Part shown: one piece after another, positions 44,683-51,425 of the stretch
Numbering within the stretch: position 1 is the first letter of the stretch
Layout of the letters: every line of letters starts with the position of its first letter
DNA from: Chloroflexota bacterium
GTDB lineage: Bacteria > Chloroflexota > Dehalococcoidia > JACQUA01
Direction of reading: 5' to 3'
Length of the DNA: 51,425 bases
Assembly (NCBI GenBank): GCA_016210565.1
Contig: JACQUA010000070.1
Location: forward strand, 1 to 51,425
Notes under the pieces: model-generated
The model's input: only the letters and a program-made list of their open reading frames with translations
Databases searched by the model: none
What the model was told of the DNA's origin: nothing
Made by a program: the position numbers and the translations under genes

Positions 44683-45789
44683 TCAGCCAACGTCGAGGGT
44701 CCTTCGCCAGGTCTGGGCTACCCAGAACAGGTAGTCTCTTTTACTGTCGGCCTTCTCTCTGAGCGTTCTGGCGACATGATAGAATCCCCTTATCGTTTCC
44801 ATTATAGCCGAAAGCTTTGTCTGGTAGCAATCAATGACGGTTCTCCCCGTCGCTGCTGATTCCTCTATGGCTGCGGCTGCCCACACGCCGCTCTGCACCG
44901 CCAGGCCGATGCCTTCTCCCGTGACCGGCATGATCAAACCGGCCGCATCGCCCGCCAGCAGGGCATTGCCGGACGCCGGCGCGAATTGCCCCGATAGCAG
45001 TTGGCGGAGCAAAGCCGGCTCGACACAACCGTCCCTCCTCCGGGCAACGCTTCCCGCGGCGAATCCGAAATCACCGGCCAGGGTTTCCCTGGCCAACTGC
45101 ATGAAAGGACCCATTTGCTCTTTCCGCGAGCCGATTTCCACCACGGCGAAGCCATCCTTGCGGTAGGCGCTGAAATAGAAAGGTGCGTAGTCAGCAGGGA
45201 AGAAGGCGTGGAACCAGCCCTTATCCATATCCAGCCGGCAGCGGTGGTACTCCTGGACGGCTTCACCGTAGTGAACCACCAGATCAGGGACGAGATGTTT
45301 CCTGACCGTGGAAGCGGCCCCGTCGGCCCCGACCAACCACCTGGCTCTCAACTCTCTCTCACCCGAGGCGGTCTGCAACACTAACCCGCACCCAGTCGCG
45401 TCCTGCCCAACTTCATCGACTCTGACACCGTCCCACACCTCGCCACCCGCCTCTTTCACCTTCGCGTTCATCCAGTGGTCCAGGCGGTCCCGCCAGGCAA
45501 ACGGGGCCTTGCTCTCAATGGTCTCTTCTCCCGCGCCGGGCACATGGATAACATAGCCCTTCAGATAGGGGGAGTCCGCCAGAACTTCGCCTGGGATGTC
45601 TCCGAACTCCTGTCTTATGAGGCCCTGCGCCATCCGGCTCATGATCATCCCGGTGCAGGCCTTAACGCGAGGTGTTCTGGCTTTCTCCAGGAGGAGCGTT
45701 TTAAAGCCCTTCCGGGCGCATCTCATGGCGGCTGCCGAACCCGCCGGCCCGGCACCAACAACGATGACATCGTACGCAGGTATATCCAC
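44683..45789 (-). CDS. Geranylgeranyl reductase-family flavoprotein
   Basis: 368 residues from a GTG with GGGAGGA upstream. FAD fold DVIVVGAGPAGSAAAMRCAR, GADGAASTVRKHL and the GDAAGLIMPVTGEGIGLAVQ segment are family signatures. The family saturates isoprenoid chains (chlorophyll phytyl, archaeal lipids) or oxidises polyketides. No lipid gene is in the window, so the substrate is open. Confidence 0.85.
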   Translation of the reverse strand: MDIPAYDVIVVGAGPAGSAAAMRCARKGFKTLLLEKARTPRVKACTGMIMSRMAQGLIRQEFGDIPGEVLADSPYLKGYVIHVPGAGEETIESKAPFAWRDRLDHWMNAKVKEAGGEVWDGVRVDEVGQDATGCGLVLQTASGERELRARWLVGADGAASTVRKHLVPDLVVHYGEAVQEYHRCRLDMDKGWFHAFFPADYAPFYFSAYRKDGFAVVEIGSRKEQMGPFMQLARETLAGDFGFAAGSVARRRDGCVEPALLRQLLSGQFAPASGNALLAGDAAGLIMPVTGEGIGLAVQSGVWAAAAIEESAATGRTVIDCYQTKLSAIMETIRGFYHVARTLREKADSKRDYLFWVAQTWRRTLDVG

Positions 45790-45902
45790 TAGAGAGTCCT
45801 CCCGCTATCCAGGGACAAGCCGGCAACAAGAATATTAAACGTCAAAAAGCAGAATGAAGCATGACAAATCAAAATGCAAAAACGAACGGCACGAATGGAC
45901 AG

Positions 45903-45981
45903 GGGGTGTAGTGCATGGCTTTAGCCCTGCCGGGTTGGTCGTCATCCCCACCCGCACAGCTGAAGCTATGCACTACACCCC
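45903..45981. repeat. Hairpin of near-perfect 23-bp arms downstream of polX
   Basis: GGGGTGTAGTGCATGGCTTT (45903-) pairs with AGCTATGCACTACACCCC (ending 45981), two mismatches. It lies 22 nt past the polX stop (minus strand) and could end its transcript, although the loop is 33 nt and no T-tract follows. Confidence 0.55.
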
Positions 45982-46003
45982 TTACGCCAATGCATGATTT
46001 CGG

Positions 46004-47719
46004 TTAATCCTTCAGCGCCCTTCTCATCTCTTCGTACGGCAATGTGTTGAGAATATCCCTGGCCTGACACCAGCCCCGGCGAGCCACGGCCACGCCATAG
46101 CGCATGAAATCGAGCTGGGCCGCGCTGTGGGAGTCGGTTCCCACAACCAGCTTGACCCCGAGTTCCCTGGCCCGGAAGATATGGGTATCCTTCAGGTCCA
46201 GCCGGGCCGGCATGGCGTTGATTTCGAGGGCGGTGCCCGTCTCCGCCGCCACCCGGAATATCTGTTCCATGTCGATATCCACCGGTTCCCGCTCGCCCAA
46301 AAGCCGGCAAGTGGGATGGGCAATGATATCGACATGCGGATTTCGCATGGCGTCGATTACCCGTCGCGTCATCCGGTCTTTGTCCTGCCCCATCGCCGAA
46401 TGGACGGCCGCCACCACGACGTCAAACTGCGATAGCAGGTCATCGGGGAAATCCAGGGTACCATCGGCCCGGATATCGACCTCGGCCCCGTGCAGTACCC
46501 TGATGCCGCCGGCATTCTGCTCCACCTTCTTGATTTCCTGTTCCTGCTGTCTCACTCTTTCCACATTGAGGCCGCGGGCGATTCCCCGTCCCACGGAATG
46601 GTCCGTCAGGGCAATGAACTCATAGCCTGTGGCCCTGGCAACGGCTACCATGTCCTCAATAGAATCGTGTCCGTCGCTCCAGTTGGAGTGGACATGGAAA
46701 TCGCCCCTTACATCAGACATTTCCACCAGCGGGGGCAGGGCATGGTCCTCGGCCAGCTCGATCTCCCCTGTCGCTTCCCGGATCTCCGGTGGAATGTACT
46801 GCATCCCCAGCCGCGCATAGAACCCTGCCTCGGTGGGGAAATACTCGGTGCGGTCGGTCTCGACCATGGTAATTCCGTATTCGCTCAACTTCAGTCCCCT
46901 CCGCCTGGCCCTTTCGCGCAGGGCGATGTTGTGCTGCTTGCTTCCAGTGAAGTATTGCAGCAGGGAACCAAAAGACTCATGCTCCACCAGGCGCAGGTCC
47001 ACCTGGAAGCCTTCGGTGGTGATGACGGTGGCTTTGGTGGGGCCTTTGGCCACGATCTGTTTCACCGCCGGCAGAGTGACGAAGCATTGTATGACCGTGT
47101 CCGCATCTTCCGCCGTCCCCATTATGTCAAGATCGCCCACCGTCTCCTTGAAACGCCGCAGGCTGCCCGCCGGGGTCAGGTTTCTGAGACCGGGGCAGTC
47201 TTTCAGACCGGCCATTATCTTTTCCACCACCGGCATGGCCTGGCCGAGGGGAATGCGGACATCCTTCCTGCGAAGGGTCTGGACAGCCTTGAGGATATTC
47301 TCCGCGCTCTTCTCTCCCATTCTCTCCAACCCCGCTACTCTCCCTTCCAGGATGGCCCTTTCGAGGTCATCAATGGTCTTGACCCCCAGGTCCTGGGACA
47401 GCTTCATGGCGATCTTCGGGCCGATGCCGGGGACGGAAAGCAGCGTGTTGATGCCCTCGGGAAGTTCGGCTTTCAGGTGTTCGAAGTATTCGAGCCGGCC
47501 GGTGGCGACCATCTCGGTAATCTTCTGGGCGATGGACTCGCCGACGCCCGGAATGTCCTTGAGCTTCCCTTCCTTGAGAAGCAGTTCGGCTTCCGCGGGC
47601 AGGTGCTCAATGGCCCGGGCCGCCCGCTGATAGGCGCGCACTTTGAATACGAGCTCGCCTTTTATCTCCAGCAGGTCGGCGATGTCCAGCAAGACCCTGG
47701 CAATCTCAACGTTGGTCAT
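46004..47719 (-). CDS. polX: DNA polymerase X with PHP domain
   Basis: 571 residues. N-terminal 8-kDa-like and polymerase-beta parts (1-320) have two helix-hairpin-helix segments (DIPGVGES, SVPGIGPK) and the catalytic AGSLRRFKETVGDLDIMG. The C-terminal PHP domain (about 335-571) starts DFHVHSNWSDG and has metal-binding TDHS, HGAEVDI, AAVHS, AHPTCR and GTDSHS. PolX repairs gaps and has 3'-5' exonuclease via PHP. ATG start; the RelE-like gene ends 3 nt upstream. Confidence 0.95.
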   Translation of the reverse strand: MTNVEIARVLLDIADLLEIKGELVFKVRAYQRAARAIEHLPAEAELLLKEGKLKDIPGVGESIAQKITEMVATGRLEYFEHLKAELPEGINTLLSVPGIGPKIAMKLSQDLGVKTIDDLERAILEGRVAGLERMGEKSAENILKAVQTLRRKDVRIPLGQAMPVVEKIMAGLKDCPGLRNLTPAGSLRRFKETVGDLDIMGTAEDADTVIQCFVTLPAVKQIVAKGPTKATVITTEGFQVDLRLVEHESFGSLLQYFTGSKQHNIALRERARRRGLKLSEYGITMVETDRTEYFPTEAGFYARLGMQYIPPEIREATGEIELAEDHALPPLVEMSDVRGDFHVHSNWSDGHDSIEDMVAVARATGYEFIALTDHSVGRGIARGLNVERVRQQEQEIKKVEQNAGGIRVLHGAEVDIRADGTLDFPDDLLSQFDVVVAAVHSAMGQDKDRMTRRVIDAMRNPHVDIIAHPTCRLLGEREPVDIDMEQIFRVAAETGTALEINAMPARLDLKDTHIFRARELGVKLVVGTDSHSAAQLDFMRYGVAVARRGWCQARDILNTLPYEEMRRALKD

Positions 47720-47722
47720 GAA

Positions 47723-47983
47723 CTACCGATAGGCATCTTTCCTGTGCCGTATTGCCACCACCTCCACAGACCTTGCCTTATCGTCCACGTTGTAAATAAT
47801 CCTGTAGTCCCTGAACCGCAGCCGGTAGCCTTTGGCAGTGCCCTTTATCTTCTTCGACTGGAGCGGCCTCGCATCGTTCTCCAGACTCTTGACTTGTTCC
47901 CAGACTTTTGGGATAACGGATTTGTCCAGGCCCTGCAGTTCTTTTTCTGCGGAAGAGTCTACGGTAACCTTATAGGAGACCAC
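47723..47983 (-). CDS. RelE/ParE-superfamily toxin
   Basis: 86 residues: KVTVDSSAEKELQGLDKS, RLRFRDYRIIYNVDD and EVVAIRHRKDAYR are the RelE-type blocks; it would cut mRNA on the ribosome. Overlaps the antitoxin gene by 14 nt. Confidence 0.9.
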   Translation of the reverse strand: MVSYKVTVDSSAEKELQGLDKSVIPKVWEQVKSLENDARPLQSKKIKGTAKGYRLRFRDYRIIYNVDDKARSVEVVAIRHRKDAYR

Positions 47984-48182
47984 GCTCTTTCAGCCTCTTC
48001 TCAACCTCGTCCAGAGGGATGGCAGGTTCGTTCCTTCTCTCCGCGAGAAGTCGCAGGTCTTCCAGGTCTTCCAGCATCTCGTTATAGACTCTCAGGTCTA
48101 GCAGCACGGCCCGTTTCCTGCCCCTCGAGTCACAGACATACCTTTCTGCCGTGCCAGGTTTGGATTTTGCCCTTTTCTGCAT
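47970..48182 (-). CDS. RelB/Phd-like antitoxin
   Basis: 70 residues from ATG 48182 with AAGGAG upstream; the open frame reaches 48224. RKRAVLLDLRVYNEMLEDLE is the antitoxin dimerisation/DNA-binding core, and AIPLDEVEKRLKERG the toxin-binding tail. Encoded upstream of its toxin with an overlap. Confidence 0.85.
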   Translation of the reverse strand: MQKRAKSKPGTAERYVCDSRGRKRAVLLDLRVYNEMLEDLEDLRLLAERRNEPAIPLDEVEKRLKERGLL

Positions 48183-48394
48183 AGATCTCCTTTTCGAACC
48201 GTGCCGTGGCGGTGACACTCGCAATTATAGTTCCGGTTGAGGACAAAGGCAAAGGGAGATGACGGAAGACAGCTGAGGCCAAGCTTTTTTTGAGGGGACT
48301 GATGCAAACGCATTAGCAACGGCCGCGCTGGTACCGTACTGTCCTACCGTCCGAGGCAGCCATTGCCCCGCGTGGCACGTGATATAATGAGGCC

Positions 48395-48685
48395 ATGAAG
48401 ACTCGTGACCAAATCATCACCCTCCTGGCCAGCCACAAGGCAGATCTGATGGCCCGATTCAAGGTGAAGAAGCTTGGCCTTTTCGGTTCCTATGCCCGCA
48501 ATGAGCAGGGGCCGGGAAGTGATGTTGACATCCTTGTGGACGTTGACCCGTCAATAGGGCTGGAGTTCGTTTCGCTGGCTGAGACTGCCGAACAACTGCT
48601 GGGCCTCCCGTGCCACGTCGTCTCCAGCAGAGCCATCAGTCCTTCGAACATGGAGGCAATCAGCCAGGACCTGGTCTATGTCTAA
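48395..48685 (+). CDS. mntA: MNT-domain antitoxin (MntA)
   Basis: 96 residues. FGSYARNEQGPGSDVDILVD carries the nucleotidyltransferase motif with Asp43 and Asp45. It AMPylates the HEPN toxin to silence it. Its end overlaps hepT by 8 nt. Short compared with many MntA, but complete in the core. Confidence 0.9.
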   Translation: MKTRDQIITLLASHKADLMARFKVKKLGLFGSYARNEQGPGSDVDILVDVDPSIGLEFVSLAETAEQLLGLPCHVVSSRAISPSNMEAISQDLVYV

Positions 48686-49025
48686 GAGACCGGTCAGGCT
48701 GCTTATGGCAGATATCCGGACAGCGATTGTGAAAATCGACCGCTACACATCCGGGTTCGACAGGGCGCGTTTTCTCACGGACGACAGGACAGTGGATGCG
48801 GTCGCCCGCAACCTGCAGATTATCGGCGAGGCCGCAAGTAGCCTGCCAAAAGAGTTCACCGATAGCCAGACCGGGATCGAGTGGCGCAAGATCGTCGGCT
48901 TGCGAAACAGGATCGTCCATGAGTACTGCGGCGTGGACCGAGAACTCGTGTGGGAAATACTGCAAACTGACCTGCGTGACTTGAAAAGCAGAATCGAAAC
49001 TCTATCCGGCCAGTCAGATGCGTGA
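48678..49025 (+). CDS. hepT: HEPN ribonuclease toxin (HepT)
   Basis: 115 residues. R76-x4-H81-x-Y83 (RNRIVHEY) is the catalytic Rx4HxY motif, with Tyr83 as the AMPylation site. All-helical HEPN fold. Paired with the overlapping mntA. Confidence 0.9.
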   Translation: MSKRPVRLLMADIRTAIVKIDRYTSGFDRARFLTDDRTVDAVARNLQIIGEAASSLPKEFTDSQTGIEWRKIVGLRNRIVHEYCGVDRELVWEILQTDLRDLKSRIETLSGQSDA

Positions 49026-49243
49026 GGCTTGGCACGTGGCGCACTCGGCGGAAGTGCTGAGGAACGAAGACGGAGGCCGGGAGGCATCGGAGTCAAAGAC
49101 CTTCGTTAGAGCTTTTTCCCATCCCCGACAGACGGAGACCTGCGGCTCGGTCAATGGGGGGAGTCAAGTGTCAGCGCTCAGCGCAGCTTGCAAAACGGCA
49201 CACGCAGTGGACATCAACCTGAAAGTGGAAAGGAGGCCCCATT
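49026..49243. other. Gap between hepT and the DUF262 gene
   Basis: No gene or repeat recognised except the AAAGGAGG ribosome-binding site at its end. Confidence 0.4.
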
Positions 49244-50959
49244 ATGCCTGAGCAATATCATGCGGAAAAGCGCACCATCGGTGGACTTCTGTCTATGAGT
49301 GAACCTCCTATCGAGGTCTCCACCGTGCAGCGAGATTTCAGTTGGGACACTCTCCACGTGAGAGCTTTCTGGGAAGACCTTTTGTCCTTTTCCAACACCC
49401 ACCCCGGGAGTAGCCTTGAGGGACAGGAATACTTCTTAGGCTCCATAGTGCTTGCAAAGAGGGGCGAGGGAGACGTCTACGTCCTGGTAGACGGGCAGCA
49501 GCGCCTGGCAACAGCAACGATTTTGCTATCCGTCATCCGGGACTTCCTGGGCAAATACAATCTGGATGCCGCGCGGCAGACACAGAACGAGTACATAGCC
49601 AAGACCGATTATCTCAAAGGCACCTCTCCGCACTTTGACCGTATGTACAAGTTCCAGCCGTATGAACATGATCGACATTTCTTCAGGCAACTCGTTCAGG
49701 ACGACAATATCCCTGATGCCGCTCCAAAACCAACCCAGCGGTCGCATCAACTGATTGCTAAAGCTCGTTCCTTTTTCAAAGAGCAATTGGGCCGCCAGTG
49801 GGAGACACTCGGAGGCGGCGAAAAAGGCTTCCTCTGGGCGTTGCGGCTACAGAAGGTCTTGACCAATCATGTGTCCGTCGTCATCGCCATCGCGCTTGAC
49901 GAGGACATCGCGTTCAGTGTTTTCGAAACCCTGAACGACAGAGGAATAGGCGTGGCCCCAGAGGATCTGATCAGGAACTTCGTAACCCTGCAGGCGCCGG
50001 AGACAGCGCGGCCCGAGGTTCGGTCGAACATGGAGAAGGTCTGGGCATTAGAACCGGAACTGAGGCTGGAGGACTTCTTCAGGCATTATTGGCTGTCTCA
50101 CAAGGGAGATCTGAAAAGTCGTTCCTTGTACCGGGAGTTGAAAAGCAGCTTTTCCAGCGAGAAACTGAGTCCGGTCGATTATTCGCGTGACTTGGCTCAT
50201 AGCGCCGAAGTGTACCAGCGGATCGTGAGTTGCAGCGATCCTGACACAGACACCAGCCGACACCTGGAGTCAGTCAAGACGCTCCGTGCCCAGGCGTTAA
50301 TGCCGGTCCTTCTCAGCCTGTTCGACCTCGCTGAAGCCGGCTCGGTAACAGCCCACCAAGCGCGGACTCTTGTCAAAACACTGGTCTCGCTGTATGTGCG
50401 CCATAATGTCATTGGCAACTTGGAAAGCTCGAAACTAGAGGAGGAGCTATTCGGCCTCGCCCGCGACTTGCGCGAGAAGAAAGATTCGGCTGGCTACGCC
50501 CTTGCTAGATTGGCCAAGTTTGCTCCGGCCGACAGCGATTTCAAGGAGGCCTTTTCAAAAGCCGAGGTTCGCAGGAGAGAGGTCGCACGCTACCTCCTGC
50601 GAGAGATAGAAGTCCACCGGCGAAGAACCGGAGAGCTGGACGTCGCACCCTCGAACAAAGTCAACCTGGAGCACATCTACCCCCTGTCTCCGGGTGCCGA
50701 AATCCAGGATTCTAGCCTCGGCGAAGCAGTTCACAGAATAGGCAACCTCACCATCCTGTCAACTGCACTGAATGACAAGGCGAAGAACAGCGCCTTTTCG
50801 AAGAAACAGGGCTTTTACGCAGCATCGGACCTCTTGGTCGCCAAAGAACTTGGCGACAAGGCCAAGTTTGTTGCATGGACCCCTGAGACGATAGCCCAAC
50901 GACAGGCGGAGCTTGCAAACGATGCGGTCGCGGTCTGGGCAATGCCAACGAAGCCCTGA
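49244..50959 (+). CDS. DUF262-DUF1524 protein (GmrSD-like type IV restriction enzyme)
   Basis: 571 residues; AAAGGAGG precedes ATG 49244. DUF262 (GmrS-like): VQRDFSW (28-34) and VDGQQRLAT (82-90). DUF1524 (GmrD-like) near 465-545: NLEHIYPLS holds the catalytic His, followed by IGNLTILSTALNDKAKNSAF. GmrSD and the single-chain SspE/BrxU-type relatives cut DNA with modified bases using NTP. Lies next to MntA/HepT, forming a second defence patch separate from the 29-38 kb island. Confidence 0.9.
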   Translation: MPEQYHAEKRTIGGLLSMSEPPIEVSTVQRDFSWDTLHVRAFWEDLLSFSNTHPGSSLEGQEYFLGSIVLAKRGEGDVYVLVDGQQRLATATILLSVIRDFLGKYNLDAARQTQNEYIAKTDYLKGTSPHFDRMYKFQPYEHDRHFFRQLVQDDNIPDAAPKPTQRSHQLIAKARSFFKEQLGRQWETLGGGEKGFLWALRLQKVLTNHVSVVIAIALDEDIAFSVFETLNDRGIGVAPEDLIRNFVTLQAPETARPEVRSNMEKVWALEPELRLEDFFRHYWLSHKGDLKSRSLYRELKSSFSSEKLSPVDYSRDLAHSAEVYQRIVSCSDPDTDTSRHLESVKTLRAQALMPVLLSLFDLAEAGSVTAHQARTLVKTLVSLYVRHNVIGNLESSKLEEELFGLARDLREKKDSAGYALARLAKFAPADSDFKEAFSKAEVRRREVARYLLREIEVHRRRTGELDVAPSNKVNLEHIYPLSPGAEIQDSSLGEAVHRIGNLTILSTALNDKAKNSAFSKKQGFYAASDLLVAKELGDKAKFVAWTPETIAQRQAELANDAVAVWAMPTKP

Positions 50960-51425
50960 GAGCGGGTGATGTTCACGACGACAACTGCCTGCCGCAAAGC
51001 GGTTACTTCGGATTACTCGTGCAGAGACCCCGGCAGCCTCTACACGATCGCCCGCATTCAGCCACGGGGCAGTTCCGTTGACTCCATCCACCCTTCAACA
51101 TCCCCACGGTGAGGCGGGTCATGACCTTCCCTCCCGGCAATCCCTTCGACTCTTGAGTTATCGACCGGCGGCGGACGGGCGATCGTGCTCTGCGGCCTAT
51201 CCTTCTTCGGAGCTCTTCGGGTGACAGGGCCGACGCCGGCGCGCGGTATCTCCGAAGTCTTCTGTCCAGCTCGGCCCTATGACTTCGAGAAACCACCACC
51301 CCGGCCTGATCCTAACCAATGCTGTCCTAGGAGCCTGGGTCACCACTCCGGACATTGGGATTATCCAGAAAATTAATTAAGAAATTTGTGGTGAATGGTA
51401 TTCCAATCTGCGCAGATAGGGATAT
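50960..51425. other. Gene-free right end
   Basis: No gene I can support; the last 60 nt turn AT-rich (TTAATTAAG). Minus-strand frames here lack a recognisable protein. Confidence 0.4.

Noticed and set aside
46490-48184. 564-residue plus-strand frame opposite polX and the RelE pair
   Set aside because: Crosses several real genes on the other strand; no recognisable sequence.
51003-51299. 98-residue minus-strand frame at the right end
   Set aside because: Arginine-rich, no start signal, no known family.

Overview
The window reads as one stretch of a GC-rich bacterial chromosome, probably a Chloroflexota (Dehalococcoidia-like) genome. This is inferred from gene content: several solute-binding lipoproteins with no permease, mixed with MmgE/PrpD, enolase-superfamily, cupin and UbiD enzymes; NifI-type P-II proteins; and gene deserts packed with short hairpin repeats. 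No rRNA or marker gene is present to settle the taxonomy.

Layout. (1) 0.3-6.2 kb, minus strand: a nitrogen-assimilation block with NifI2, ferredoxin-nitrite reductase, NifI1, and a type I glutamine synthetase followed directly by a PucR-family regulator. The same 17-bp near-palindrome lies upstream of both transcription units. (2) 6.7-26 kb: a catabolic/transport region with four paralogous iron-type solute-binding lipoproteins, a ComA-like enzyme, a CARDB protein, three tRNAs, MmgE/PrpD, an enolase-superfamily enzyme plus cupin, a fumarate-reductase-like flavoprotein, a CHRD lipoprotein, and a protein of three fused RidA domains. Between them lie at least six families of dispersed hairpin repeats. 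(3) 26.6-28.9 kb: a graveyard of small toxin-antitoxin genes (a frameshifted nucleotidyltransferase, UPF0175/DUF3368, an orphan UPF0175) and a decayed ORF. (4) 29.2-38.2 kb: a visibly more AT-rich, tightly packed plus-strand operon of ten genes. It encodes a ribbon-helix-helix protein, an unknown protein, a PLD-type nuclease, two different AAA-type ATPases, a HerA-like ATPase, a protein with a possible zinc knuckle, a PC4-like ssDNA-binding protein, a cytosine-C5 methyltransferase, and a MutY/Mig-type glycosylase with the tyrosine expected of G:T-mismatch thymine glycosylases. A fragment of a TniB/ExeA-type transposition ATPase lies just past its end. This is the best candidate for a new methylation-linked defence system. 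(5) 38.7-48 kb: a UbiD decarboxylase interrupted by one in-frame TAG, valyl-tRNA synthetase with an apparent CTG start, a geranylgeranyl-reductase-family flavoprotein, and PolX. (6) 47.7-51 kb: a RelE-type toxin-antitoxin pair, an MntA/HepT pair, and a single-chain DUF262-DUF1524 (GmrSD-like) restriction protein.

In region 1, the P-II sensors probably gate nitrite reduction while GS and PucR handle ammonium; the shared operator suggests joint control. In region 4, the methyltransferase would mark self DNA, the glycosylase would repair the T:G mismatches that arise from 5-methylcytosine deamination, and the HerA/AAA/PLD proteins would act on unmarked DNA. These roles are inferences from domains and gene order.
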